Shown piece by piece: positions 9,116 to 17,517 of a stretch of 64,000 nt of DNA. The translations under genes and the position numbers were made by a program. The notes under the pieces are model-generated. The model ran no database searches and was not told the origin of the DNA. It saw nothing but the letters and a program-made list of their open reading frames with translations. The DNA comes from Candidatus Obscuribacter sp. (lineage in GTDB: Bacteria > Cyanobacteriota > Vampirovibrionia > Obscuribacterales > Obscuribacteraceae). Position 1 is the first letter of the stretch; each line of letters begins with the position of its first letter. Location of the stretch: NCBI GenBank assembly GCA_016718315.1, contig JADKDV010000010.1, positions 1 to 64,000 of the forward strand, in the 5' to 3' direction.

Positions 9116-10282
9116 ATGCAAAAAACAATTATCGCCCTAGCTATGACAGTGCTTTTGCCCCAAGCGGTCATGGCAGCACCGCAGGCCAAACAGGATGCGG
9201 CGATAAGTACGTCAATCAACCAGCTGGGTTATCAGTTGCTTGGCAAGCTCGCCAACAAACAAAATTTGATAATTTCACCTTTGAGCATCTTTGAAGCTCT
9301 CAGTTTGGCAAGAGAAGGAGCAAGCGGCGACACTCTCAAAGAATTTGATCAGTGTATGCATCTCAAGACAAGCCCGGTATCTGAACTCACTGCCCTCAAT
9401 GGCGAGCTATCCGGAGGCAGTGCCAAACTAGATATTGCCAATGCCATTTTTGCAAAAAAACAATTTGTGCTGCAAGCAGTCTATATCGACAGTATCAAAC
9501 AGCTGGGTGCAGTGCGCTCAATCGTGTTTGACGACAAAGCAGCAGCGATTATAAATAGCTATGTGGCAAGTAAAACCAATGAGCGCATCAAAAAAGTGGT
9601 GGCTCAAGTGCGCAGCTCCGACCGCCTATTTATCGTCAATGCAGTCTATTTTAAAAACAAATGGCAATTGCCTTTTGCGCCAGAAGCGACTAATGCAGGC
9701 GTTTTTAATGGTGTAAGCAAAATACCAGTAAAGATGATGCATCACACAGGCTTTTATGACTACTACCAAGACAGTCAAATGCAGGTGATAAGCCTGCCCT
9801 ATCAAGGCAACTGCGAGATGCGTATCTATCTGCCGCGCAGCTCCGACCCAATCAATTTGCTTGGCAAACTGGAAGCAAATCAAACAATTGCTCTTGAGCA
9901 ACAAAAGGTCAATTTGACCCTGCCTAAATTTGTCATCGAAGGCAGTGAAAACCTCGAACAAAAGCTGCCACAGCTTGGCCTTAAAAAAGCCTTTTTAGCA
10001 GATCAGGCAGACTTTAGCCAAATGACAGGAGCAAAAGCACAATCCAAAAGCAAAGAGCCACTGTATATCGGTCAAATTTTGCATAAGACTTTTTTGGAAG
10101 TGGACGAAGCTGGCACCGAAGCAGCCGCGGTCACTGTAATAAGCATGCCGGGTGGGGCTGCACCATCACCCACAAAACCAGTGGAGATGGTCGTCGACAG
10201 ACCATTTGTCTTAACTATCCGCGACCGCCAGAATAACACCAATTTATTTGTTGGCCTGGTTTACGACCCAAAACAAAAATAA
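9116..10282 (+). CDS. Secreted serpin 1
   Basis: 388 residues; signal peptide cleaved near VMA-AP (residue 20). Complete serpin fold: NLIISPLSIFEALSLAREGA, FIVNAVYFKNKWQLPF, VKMMHHTGFYDYY, LPKFVIEGS, and the terminal DRPFVLTIRD. The reactive-centre hinge DEAGTEAAAVT (residues 330-340) has Gly, Thr and small residues at P15, P14 and P12-P10, the pattern of inhibitory serpins, so it should trap proteases by loop insertion. The loop continues VISMPGGAAPSPTKP; P1 cannot be fixed by reading, but the region is Gly/Pro-rich. It directly follows the response regulator and precedes a paralogue. The target could be an exogenous or own envelope protease. Confidence 0.93.
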   Translation: MQKTIIALAMTVLLPQAVMAAPQAKQDAAISTSINQLGYQLLGKLANKQNLIISPLSIFEALSLAREGASGDTLKEFDQCMHLKTSPVSELTALNGELSGGSAKLDIANAIFAKKQFVLQAVYIDSIKQLGAVRSIVFDDKAAAIINSYVASKTNERIKKVVAQVRSSDRLFIVNAVYFKNKWQLPFAPEATNAGVFNGVSKIPVKMMHHTGFYDYYQDSQMQVISLPYQGNCEMRIYLPRSSDPINLLGKLEANQTIALEQQKVNLTLPKFVIEGSENLEQKLPQLGLKKAFLADQADFSQMTGAKAQSKSKEPLYIGQILHKTFLEVDEAGTEAAAVTVISMPGGAAPSPTKPVEMVVDRPFVLTIRDRQNNTNLFVGLVYDPKQK

Positions 10283-10292
10283 GAGGACAAAA

Positions 10293-11480
10293 GTGAAATT
10301 CACTAAAATCGCCATTACTCTCAGTTTACTCAGTCTGCCCTGGCTCAGTCAGGTGGGCGCCAAAGACGCAGGCGCAAAGAGCGAAACCATGCCCAATAAG
10401 ACAGCCAAATCAGTCAACCAGCTGGGCTTTCACATGCTCTCCCAAATGAGTAAAACCGATAACGTTGTTATCTCGCCACTGAGTATATTTGAGGCCCTCT
10501 GTCTCGCTAGAGAAGGGGCCCAGGGCACCACACTGAGCGAAATGAATACTGTCATGGCGACAAAAGACGATATATCAGCCGATGTCAAAAAGCTCAATGA
10601 CGACTTAAAAACTCAAGGTCCAGCCAGTGTTGATGTAGCTAATGCCATTTATATTCGCAAAAACTTCCCGGTGGCAAAATCCTATTTAGCCAGCACAAAA
10701 GCCTATGGCGAAGCCAACATGATTGATTTTAATGATGCTGGCAAAGCACAGATGAACGGCTTTATCGAAAACAAGACGCACAATCGCATCAAAAACATGA
10801 TCGAAAAAGTCTCGCCCCTCGATGCCCTTTATCTAATCAATGCTGTTTATTTTAAAGATAAATGGGTCGTACCCTTTAAGCCAGAAGCCACTAGCGATGG
10901 CAATTTTAAGGGCGCCACCAAGATGCAGGTCAAAATGATGCATCACTCCGCCAGTTTTGAATACGACGAAACCTCAAGCTGCCAGATTATTAAATTGCCT
11001 TATCGCAATAGCTCTCTAGCCATGTTTATCTATTTGCCAAAAGGCTCCACACCAGAGGCTCTGGCTAAAGACCTGGAGAGTGGCAAACTGAGCTTTAACC
11101 CCAAACCACAAACAGTCAATTTGAGCCTGCCCAAATTTGTCATTGAAGACAAACAGGATCTCATAGTAAGCCTCAAAGAGCTTGGTATGAAGCAAGCCTT
11201 TATCGAGGGCGCAGCTGACTTTGGCAAAATGATCGACAAAAGCTCAGACAAAAAGCTCTTTATCAGCAAAGCCTTGCACAAGACATTTTTGCAAGTAGAT
11301 GAAGACGGTACTGAAGCTGCCGCAGCAACTGTCATTGCCATGACTGAAACATCCTGCCGATATGACCCAGCTAAGCCAGTGGAAATGATCGTAGACCATC
11401 CATTTTTGCTAACTATAGCCGACACAAAATCAGGAGCCAATTTGTTTGTAGGGGCAATCCGCTCGCCAAAAGCCAAATAG
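10293..11480 (+). CDS. Secreted serpin 2
   Basis: 395 residues from the GTG at 10293, chosen because AAGAGG lies just before it and translation then begins with a good signal peptide (MKFTKIAITLSLLSLPWLSQVGA); an ATG at 10248 would start inside serpin 1. Serpin landmarks are complete (VVISPLSIFEALCLAREGA, LINAVYFKDKW, LPKFVIEDKQ, DHPFLLTIAD). The hinge DEDGTEAAAATV is a textbook inhibitory hinge, while the loop that follows (IAMTETSCRYDPAKP) differs strongly from serpin 1, implying another protease target. The frame is highly similar to serpin 1, so the pair arose by tandem duplication with divergence focused in the loop. A strong terminator follows. Confidence 0.93.
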   Translation: MKFTKIAITLSLLSLPWLSQVGAKDAGAKSETMPNKTAKSVNQLGFHMLSQMSKTDNVVISPLSIFEALCLAREGAQGTTLSEMNTVMATKDDISADVKKLNDDLKTQGPASVDVANAIYIRKNFPVAKSYLASTKAYGEANMIDFNDAGKAQMNGFIENKTHNRIKNMIEKVSPLDALYLINAVYFKDKWVVPFKPEATSDGNFKGATKMQVKMMHHSASFEYDETSSCQIIKLPYRNSSLAMFIYLPKGSTPEALAKDLESGKLSFNPKPQTVNLSLPKFVIEDKQDLIVSLKELGMKQAFIEGAADFGKMIDKSSDKKLFISKALHKTFLQVDEDGTEAAAATVIAMTETSCRYDPAKPVEMIVDHPFLLTIADTKSGANLFVGAIRSPKAK

Positions 11481-11501
11481 CAGATTTAAAATAGTTCAAA
11501 G

Positions 11502-11541
11502 GCAAGCGCTACGGTTAAATCCGTGAGCGCTTGCGTTTTTT
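11502..11541 (+). terminator. Rho-independent terminator of the serpin operon
   Basis: Nine-base arms GCAAGCGCT / AGCGCTTGC (11502-11510 and 11526-11534), with further inner pairing ACGG / CCGT around a TTAAAT loop, followed by GTTTTTT. It begins 21 bases after the serpin 2 stop and contains the stop codon of the convergent sce7726-like gene, so both genes end in one hairpin. Confidence 0.85.
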
Positions 11542-12114
11542 CCAGCCCTTGCGCGAGCGCAGCTTAAAGCAGACAAAAGTCTTGAGCTGCTCCATCGTTA
11601 GATTTTTTGCCAGGGTTTGCCAGAGCACTTTGCGCGGCTTACTCTTGAGTCCGTGATCGAGGTCAAAGTATTCCATCAGCTCAAGAGCTTCTTCGCGCCA
11701 GAGCAGTTGGGCAAGTGCTAGAGGCTCAAGATTGAAGTTTAAGGTAGCAGGCCAGATTTCGTCAGCGTAGGGAGCGCCGTCACGCATACCGACAGCAATC
11801 AAACCCCAGTTGCGAGGGACGATTTTAACAGCCTCATCCACGTGACGCTCGTCGGCCACCAGAGTCATTTTTTCAAAGACTTTGCCATAGTGCAGCTGTT
11901 GATTGGGCAGGCGCAAAAGATTGTCTTTGGCACTTTTGATTTCGTAGCCATGCATGATGTCGCCTATCACAGCCACATCTATGCGCACTTCGCCACGCAC
12001 CAGCTCCAGCTCATCGACTACACGATTTTTGGGATTGGCAGTGAGGACTCTTTTGATCTCGGTTTGATAGAGCAATCGTCTGACATCAAGCTCTTTCATT
12101 TGGAGACTGTGCAT
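11515..12114 (-). CDS. Sce7726-family protein (PD-(D/E)XK nuclease-like)
   Basis: 199 residues. The segment VRGEVRIDVAVIGDIMHGYEIKSAKDNL has the Asp and Glu-x-Lys arrangement of the sce7726 family, thought to adopt a restriction-endonuclease-like fold; its biological role is not settled. The C-terminus is very basic (RSRKGWKKRKRSRI), consistent with nucleic acid binding. The ATG at 12114 is preferred over the adjacent in-frame TTG because GAGGGG sits 6 bases upstream. A 46-residue ORF lies 25 bp upstream on the same strand. Catalysis is not shown by the sequence alone. Confidence 0.7.
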   Translation of the reverse strand: MHSLQMKELDVRRLLYQTEIKRVLTANPKNRVVDELELVRGEVRIDVAVIGDIMHGYEIKSAKDNLLRLPNQQLHYGKVFEKMTLVADERHVDEAVKIVPRNWGLIAVGMRDGAPYADEIWPATLNFNLEPLALAQLLWREEALELMEYFDLDHGLKSKPRKVLWQTLAKNLTMEQLKTFVCFKLRSRKGWKKRKRSRI

Positions 12115-12139
12115 CAACTACCCCTCACCGACCTGACAA

Positions 12140-12280
12140 TTATAGGTTATGTGAGACCTTGCCACCACCATAAGTGAGCTGTGCATTGGTAGCACTGGCA
12201 TCATTATCGGTATCAACCAGTACGCTCAAACTAGCGAGAGTGACCACAGCCAGGCTCAGAGTCCAGAGTATTACTTTCAT
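12140..12280 (-). CDS. Small membrane-anchored or secreted peptide (46 aa)
   Basis: An ATG-initiated 46-codon frame starting MKVILWTLSLAVVTLASLSV, i.e. a hydrophobic signal-like segment, followed by a short polar tail (DTDNDASATNAQLTYGGGKV). The stop is TAA. Only a weak GAAAG precedes the start. It lies 25 bp upstream of the sce7726-like gene on the same strand and could share its transcript. No family recognised; chance ORF remains possible. Confidence 0.45.
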   Translation of the reverse strand: MKVILWTLSLAVVTLASLSVLVDTDNDASATNAQLTYGGGKVSHNL

Positions 12281-12618
12281 TTTTGCTTTCTAGCGAGTTG
12301 GTGAGGGGACAATCCCTAAAAGTCTGTTTTTAAACAAGAGCTTCGTGGATAAGATAGGGGGACCCCCCTCTAAAAATATCCTAGCGCAAAGATTTACCAG
12401 CGGCCAAATTATTGACAACAATAGAGGTCCATATAACGCAAAGTTTACGCGGCTTTTGAGACTTCAAAAATTGGCAAAATATTTTTGACCATTTGCTTTA
12501 TCGGACAATCAAGCAAGAGGTAGACAGAGAGAGACCCGAGAGTCCAGCGCACGTGAGCCCAGGGCTCGAGTGTCTAAGGCACAAGAGTCTACGGCAAAAG
12601 AATCTAAGGCACAAAAAT
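12281..12618. other. Intergenic region with small palindromes and a tandem repeat
   Basis: No convincing gene. It holds a GGGGG-A-CCCCC palindrome (12357-12367), an isolated TTGACA (12412-12417) without a matching -10, a GAGCCC-A-GGGCTC palindrome (12555-12567) and, at its right end, 15-bp tandem repeats. A plus-strand frame across the repeats encodes LRHK/LRQK repeats and looks like chance. Confidence 0.5.
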
Positions 12619-12632
12619 CTAAGGCACAAGAT
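12573..12632. repeat. Four tandem 15-bp repeats at the end of a gene
   Basis: Units TCTAAGGCACAAGAG, TCTACGGCAAAAGAA, TCTAAGGCACAAAAA, TCTAAGGCACAAGAT at 12573, 12588, 12603 and 12618. On the minus strand each unit carries TAG in the frame of the gene that ends at 12619, so the repeat gives that gene its stop and three backup stops. Confidence 0.85.
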
Positions 12633-13431
12633 CCGGGCGACCGAGAGCAACCAGGAAGCTCTTAAAAGTCAAATTGAGATCAACGCCATCAAGCACAGCT
12701 TTGGGAGCAAAATTACCGATACGATTAAAACGACTGTTTAATGCACCATCGCGTACAGCCCGTCCCTCTGCCGTAAAGACACGGTTGGAGCTGTTGTTGA
12801 CTAACTCTCCATCAGGCAACATTGTGTAAGAGTTGAGCGACTCCTGCTGAAACTGATCACAAACCTGACCGCTGGGCAAAGTCTCAGTGACAACATAGTG
12901 TGTCCGGGTAACGAGTTTGTCTGGAGTAAAGCTCTCGCACTTACGCGACACAGCAAAAAATTTGACCTGCTTGGAGCCTGAGATACTATCGGTCTCGGCC
13001 GGCAAGATATTAGCCTGCCAGATTGAGCCGCTACGGTCCTGCTGATGGCCAAAAGCGACAGACATGCGATTATCGGTCCACTGATTCATTTGCTGGGTAT
13101 AGCCAGAGCGCAGGTCAGTGGCACTGATTGTAGTGTCACCCTGTTTGCTCCAGGTGCCAGCCATCCACTTTGGTATCTGAAACCACTCCACCATCTTTTG
13201 GGGCGGGCGTGAAGCCTGCTCATAACTGACACCAGCTTGATAGCGGCTGTTATTAGAAGGCAGCATAGTGGGATTGCGATTGGTCATCTGGGGAGCGATG
13301 TTATCTATCTGACTGACCGGCGCCAGATAGTCTGAGTGCTCAATACCAATCTGCAAGGTCTCGGCAAAAGCAAAATTACATGAGGCAAAAGCAGAGGTCA
13401 GAGCAGCCAGAACAAGAGCTAAATATCGCAT
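12619..13431 (-). CDS. Secreted protein of unknown function
   Basis: 270 residues; signal peptide MRYLALVLAALTSAFASCNFAFA then mature protein. The middle has Trp-rich sequence (VEWFQIPKWMAGTWSKQGD) resembling the opening strand of lipocalin- or DUF-type beta-barrel domains ('GTW'), and later FFAVSRKCESFTPDKLVTRT; only two mature cysteines are visible. The C-terminal end reads FKSFLVALGRPDLVP before a TAG supplied by a 15-bp repeat. It follows the TPR membrane protein by 2 bp, so they form an operon. I do not recognise a named family. Confidence 0.75.
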   Translation of the reverse strand: MRYLALVLAALTSAFASCNFAFAETLQIGIEHSDYLAPVSQIDNIAPQMTNRNPTMLPSNNSRYQAGVSYEQASRPPQKMVEWFQIPKWMAGTWSKQGDTTISATDLRSGYTQQMNQWTDNRMSVAFGHQQDRSGSIWQANILPAETDSISGSKQVKFFAVSRKCESFTPDKLVTRTHYVVTETLPSGQVCDQFQQESLNSYTMLPDGELVNNSSNRVFTAEGRAVRDGALNSRFNRIGNFAPKAVLDGVDLNLTFKSFLVALGRPDLVP

Positions 13432-13433
13432 GG

Positions 13434-14285
13434 TTACCAGTGTTTGAGGAGCTTACTTATTTCCAGAGCGCGCTTCAGGATCATTTCTTTTTCGGGGCAG
13501 TCTTTGACCTTTTTGGCGATTTCAAAGACTTGAGATGCCCGCTCTTTGGCGCTGCGCTTGTCCTGGATAGACAGATAAGTGCTGGCCAGTCCAAGATAAG
13601 TCTCAGCGTAGCGCAGATAGATGTTATCCGAACCACCAGGTATCTTAGCTGTTTTGTTGTTTTTTTCCAGTCCTGCAAACATCAATTTGTACTGAGCAAC
13701 AGCCTTTTCGAGCCATTCAACCGCTTTGTGATTTTCGTTTTTGACATTGTAGGCTGTACCGATACAGGCACAGATACTACCGAGGCTGGTCTCTTTAGGA
13801 TTGCGGGCGATTGCCAGGTCGTATTCTCTGACGCCGACTTCGATAACTTCGTCAAAGGCACCGTTCTGGACTTTAAACTCGAGTAGAGTCTGGATAGCCC
13901 AGGCCACACCACCGGGGATAAGCTGTCTAAAACGCACAGCCTGATAGCAATATTTGGCACAGGCACCATAAGACATGGTGCGGGCAGCCATCATCACAGC
14001 CATGACAAAAGCCGCTCTAAGTGAGCCGGCGGCTGTGATTAAGCCAAAAATAGCCAGTAAGGCAGAGAGCCCCACCTGTAGATAATTGACCGGATGCAGC
14101 GCATCCATGACATTTTTGACACCGATATAGACCAGGGCACAAGCGAGCAATTCGCCGCCGATAAGGATGCCCCAGAACATCTGGTCACAGCTATTGTTTT
14201 TGCTGTCTACCACCTCAGGCATCTGAGGCGCTTCGATTTTGGGTCGAGGTTGTTTGGGGGTGTATTTAATTTGTGACTTTGCCAT
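13434..14285 (-). CDS. Membrane protein with TPR-like C-terminal half
   Basis: 283 residues. Basic/proline-rich N-terminus (KYTPKQPRPKIEAPQMPEV), two to three membrane helices between about residues 37 and 105, then a helical soluble domain from about 125 with TPR-like units (CIGTAYNVKNENHKAVEWLEKAV; YLGLASTYLSIQDKRSAKERA). The ATG at 14285 is preferred to a GTG six codons upstream because AAGAG precedes it. It is joined by 2 bp to the secreted protein downstream. TPRs suggest protein-protein contacts at the membrane; partner unknown. Confidence 0.75.
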   Translation of the reverse strand: MAKSQIKYTPKQPRPKIEAPQMPEVVDSKNNSCDQMFWGILIGGELLACALVYIGVKNVMDALHPVNYLQVGLSALLAIFGLITAAGSLRAAFVMAVMMAARTMSYGACAKYCYQAVRFRQLIPGGVAWAIQTLLEFKVQNGAFDEVIEVGVREYDLAIARNPKETSLGSICACIGTAYNVKNENHKAVEWLEKAVAQYKLMFAGLEKNNKTAKIPGGSDNIYLRYAETYLGLASTYLSIQDKRSAKERASQVFEIAKKVKDCPEKEMILKRALEISKLLKHW

Positions 14286-14383
14286 GACTGCTCTTTTTAC
14301 CACTTCACAACTACCATTGTAGCGGCAAGCAAGGGGGGAAACCTTAGTCCCCTCAAATAGAGCACCCTTTTGACAAATAACTT

Positions 14384-14401
14384 CGAGTTAATGACAACTC
14401 G
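14384..14401 (-). terminator. Weak hairpin at the end of the RraB-like gene
   Basis: CGAGTT-N6-AACTCG, six paired bases, overlapping the TAG stop region of the RraB-like gene. There is no run of T after it on the minus strand, so it is at best an imperfect terminator or an RNA 3'-end stabiliser. Confidence 0.3.
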
Positions 14402-14737
14402 CTAATCCATGGAGACGCCCCAGCCGTCATAAACACACTCAAATTCTTCAGCCAAACTATTGAGGTTGGCAGCATTTGCAGCAGCTTCACTCATTGTTGT
14501 AAGTTCGGTGGTTTCGAGATAAAAGCCTTCCTGATCTTCTTCATCACATTCTTCGATTTCGCCCACCTGATGGCCAAGCAAAGTCAGCTCAGCACCAAGC
14601 GAATGAGCAGACTCTTTGGTCTCACAAAAGAATGTATGCTCGATTTCTTTTTTCGCTTCCATCCGATCTTTACGTTCGGATATCTTGCTCTCTTTTGATT
14701 TGGGGTCGTTGTCCTGTTGGTCTTTAGCCGATGTCAT
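14402..14737 (-). CDS. RraB-family (ribonuclease E inhibitor-like) protein
   Basis: 111 residues. A charged N-terminal tail rich in Lys, Asp and Glu (about 30 residues) precedes an RraB-like domain that ends in the hallmark ECVYDGWGVSMD. In proteobacteria RraB binds RNase E and limits RNA decay; here the partner is unknown and the family is also found without that role. The ATG at 14737 is chosen over a TTG four codons upstream because GAGG is 7 bases before it. It is monocistronic in appearance, with gaps on both sides. Confidence 0.7.
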   Translation of the reverse strand: MTSAKDQQDNDPKSKESKISERKDRMEAKKEIEHTFFCETKESAHSLGAELTLLGHQVGEIEECDEEDQEGFYLETTELTTMSEAAANAANLNSLAEEFECVYDGWGVSMD

Positions 14738-14791
14738 TTCATACCTCAAATACAGACAGTGAAATTATATGCAAAGCTTGGCGTTAAAACA

Positions 14792-15733
14792 CTAAATTTT
14801 TACCGAGCGCAAATACTGTATTAGCTCAAGTAGGTAACTATCCAGCTCAGATACAGTGGCTTTGAGGTCGTGCAACATAGCCGAGCGTGCATCAAGCAGG
14901 TCTATAGATACTCTAGCTTGAGTAGTCATACCAGCGATAACTTTGGCGCGTTCTTTTTCGCTTGCCATATCTCGCCTGCTTCTATCAATAAGGCCGAGCT
15001 TGCGCCAGTGGGCAAGGAGGATATCACGTCTGGTTTGAGTATCAATTTGACCGGTGGGTACTTCGTTGATAAATTTCCAAATAACAGGCGAATACTCAGC
15101 ATTTGGCTTGTCGGACAAAAGACGCCCGAGCATATTAGGCAGACCTTTTACTGTGTGCTTCTCGCCGCTTTGTTGTTTAAGTGCATAAAGAGCCAGTCCT
15201 GCCTGCACAATACCGTCGCCCAGCTCCATACTGTCATCGACTTTGGCGTTGACATCACCCAGATTAAGACTGCCCCCCACAATACCAGTGATACCGCCAC
15301 TGACAAAGTTAGCTATAGAGTTGAGCCGCAAGGCTTTGTCGCGGCGTTCTTCCAAAAGTGCTTGCAAATCGTCTGCGTCAGCAATTTCGGTGTCGACTTT
15401 GCCAATTGTGGCGCGGATTTCAAAGCTCTGAGAGAGAATGGCTTCGGTCAGATTTTGTTTTAGTATAAGTAGATTGAGGCGGTCGCGGTCGGCACTTTTG
15501 GCCTGGCTATCAAGATCCCTTAAGTCATTATCGATATTGAGAAGACTGGCTACATGCAGTGCGCTAGGCGACAGATCGCTAAAACTTTTGACAGAAGGGG
15601 CCTTGCTATAGTCGAGAGTGGAGGGCAAAGTAAAGTCTTTGGGGTTTTCTCTGGCCACAGTCGGTCCTGCCGCCCCGAGCAAAAGGGTCATGAGCAAGAG
15701 CGATTGATAAAACCTTGTAGCTAACTGGCCCAC
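14792..15733 (-). CDS. Secreted helical protein of unknown function
   Basis: 313 residues from a GTG whose G is also the last base of the fhs stop (TAGTG), so translation is coupled to fhs. Signal peptide MGQLATRFYQSLLLMTLLLGAAG. The mature protein is mostly helical with long charged heptad-like stretches (DLDSQAKSADRDRLNLLILKQ; ALLEERRDKALRLNSI), a Gly-rich hydrophobic middle (VSGGITGIVGGSLNLG) and a helical C-terminus, giving the look of a periplasmic coiled-coil protein of the type found near efflux systems. No family recognised. Confidence 0.75.
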   Translation of the reverse strand: MGQLATRFYQSLLLMTLLLGAAGPTVARENPKDFTLPSTLDYSKAPSVKSFSDLSPSALHVASLLNIDNDLRDLDSQAKSADRDRLNLLILKQNLTEAILSQSFEIRATIGKVDTEIADADDLQALLEERRDKALRLNSIANFVSGGITGIVGGSLNLGDVNAKVDDSMELGDGIVQAGLALYALKQQSGEKHTVKGLPNMLGRLLSDKPNAEYSPVIWKFINEVPTGQIDTQTRRDILLAHWRKLGLIDRSRRDMASEKERAKVIAGMTTQARVSIDLLDARSAMLHDLKATVSELDSYLLELIQYLRSVKI

Positions 15734-17451
15734 TAATAAAACCGCTTAATTTTGCCCTGGGAGTCTATTTGCATATTGGTGGATGACGGTACTTTGGGCA
15801 GACCCGGCATGGTCATAATCTCGCCAGTCAATGCGACAACAAATCCTGCACCACTAGATAGTCTCAACTCTCGTACGGTGAGGGTAAAGCCTGTGGGAGC
15901 GCAAATTTTGGCAGGGTCGTCACTAAAAGAATACTGTGTTTTAGCAACACAGACTGGCAATTTATCAAAGCCATTTTTTTCGAGCCACTTCAATTTTTTG
16001 AGAGCTTCGTCAGTCAGTACCACCCGGTAAGCACCATATACAGTGCGGGCAATTTTATCTAGTTTTTCGACGATAGTGTCGTTTTGATTATAAGCAGGAG
16101 TAAAACTCTCCACAGCCGGACAGGCCAGGATGGCGTCAGCTAGAGGCAAGCCACCCATGCCCCCTTCACCCCAGACATTGACAGCACAGGCTGTCAGTTT
16201 ACGACTCTGGCAGAGATCCAGGACTTTATCTACTTCGCTATCTAGATCGGTAGTAAATCTATTGACAGCAATGACCACAGGTAAGCCAAAAGACTGAATC
16301 ACCGAGGCATGACGTTCGGCATTAGCGAAGCCTTTTTCGATTGCTTCCAGATGAGCTGCTTGATTTTCGCGGGTGACATTTTTGAGTGATTTTTCGTCGA
16401 TACCGCCATGCAATTTGACTGCTTTTACTGTGACGACGAGCACCACGGCATCAGGCACGAGCTCTGGTCTAGCGGCAGCCACGATATCGCAAAACTTTTC
16501 AAAGCCAAGATCGGCGCCAAAGCCAGCCTCGGTCACCACATAATCAGCGAGCTTGAGAGCCAGTCGAGAGGAGAGCACACTGGATGTACCATGGGCGATA
16601 TTGGCAAATGGTCCACCGTGGACAAAGGCGGGAGTGCCATCAATTGTCTGCACTAGATTAGGCTTGATAGCATCTTTTAGGATAATAGCCATGGCTTCTT
16701 GAGCACCGAGCATCTCAGCTGTTACTGGCTTGCCAGCAGTATCGCGACCAATAACAATGGCTGCCAGTCGTTTTTTGAGATCATCAAAACTATCAGATAG
16801 ACAGGTGAGCGCCATTATCTCGGAGGCAGCAGTGATATCAAAACCGGTCTCTCGCAAAACTCCATTGCTTTTGCCACCAACGCCTTCGATGATGCTGCGC
16901 AGACTGCGCTCATTGATGTCGATAGCGCGTTTAAAAGTGATTGTGGTGGGATCGATATTGAGTACATTACCAAAATGTAAGTGATTATCGATCAATGCAG
17001 CCAGTAGATTGTTGGCTGACGAAATAGCATGGAGATCACCTGTAAAATGCAGGTTGATATCGTCCATTGGTACTATCTGAGAGTAACCACCACCAGTACC
17101 ACCACCCTTTTGACCAAAAACAGGTCCCATCGAGGGCTCGCGCAAAGCAGCGGCGGCTTTAACACCGCGCTCACGCAGAGCCTGAGTTAATCCAATTGTT
17201 ACTGTGGTTTTGCCCTCGCCACTTTTGGTGGGAGTGATGGCAGTGACCAGTATCAGTTTGCCGCGGCTCAATTTTTTGTCAGAGAGTATGCGACTGAGAG
17301 AGCTATAGCTTATCTTGGCTTTGTATTTGCCATAGCTCTCCAAATCATCCTCGGTCAAGCCCAGATCACTTGCCACATCCTTAACCGGTCTAAGTTTTGT
17401 GTTAGCGGCGATTTCTACGTCGGTGAGCTGGTTTGTGAGGTCGACTGGCAT
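15733..17451 (-). CDS. fhs: Formate-tetrahydrofolate ligase
   Basis: 572 residues, near the usual 555-560. ATP-dependent activation of formate to 10-formyl-THF for one-carbon metabolism. The P-loop TPTKSGEGKTT lies near residue 75, followed by REPSMGPVFGQKGGGTGGGY, DINLHFTGDLHAI and VVTVKAVKLHGG, all characteristic. The ATG at 17451 has GGAAG six bases upstream and is preferred over a TTG six codons earlier. It lies 66 bp downstream of the VIT/VWA gene and overlaps the next gene by one base. Cytosolic. Confidence 0.96.
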   Translation of the reverse strand: MPVDLTNQLTDVEIAANTKLRPVKDVASDLGLTEDDLESYGKYKAKISYSSLSRILSDKKLSRGKLILVTAITPTKSGEGKTTVTIGLTQALRERGVKAAAALREPSMGPVFGQKGGGTGGGYSQIVPMDDINLHFTGDLHAISSANNLLAALIDNHLHFGNVLNIDPTTITFKRAIDINERSLRSIIEGVGGKSNGVLRETGFDITAASEIMALTCLSDSFDDLKKRLAAIVIGRDTAGKPVTAEMLGAQEAMAIILKDAIKPNLVQTIDGTPAFVHGGPFANIAHGTSSVLSSRLALKLADYVVTEAGFGADLGFEKFCDIVAAARPELVPDAVVLVVTVKAVKLHGGIDEKSLKNVTRENQAAHLEAIEKGFANAERHASVIQSFGLPVVIAVNRFTTDLDSEVDKVLDLCQSRKLTACAVNVWGEGGMGGLPLADAILACPAVESFTPAYNQNDTIVEKLDKIARTVYGAYRVVLTDEALKKLKWLEKNGFDKLPVCVAKTQYSFSDDPAKICAPTGFTLTVRELRLSSGAGFVVALTGEIMTMPGLPKVPSSTNMQIDSQGKIKRFY

Positions 17452-17517
17452 TTGATACTTCCATAGCAAGGACGCTCTAATTTACTATAAAAGCAAGCCA
17501 GGTGTACCTATCCTCTA

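Noticed and set aside
12573..12632. Possible CRISPR array
   Set aside because: Units are 15 bp and directly tandem, without spacers, and no cas gene is in the window.
12493..12741. Plus-strand 82-codon frame with LRHK repeats
   Set aside because: It runs through the 15-bp tandem repeats and into the antisense of a real gene; no ribosome site or family.
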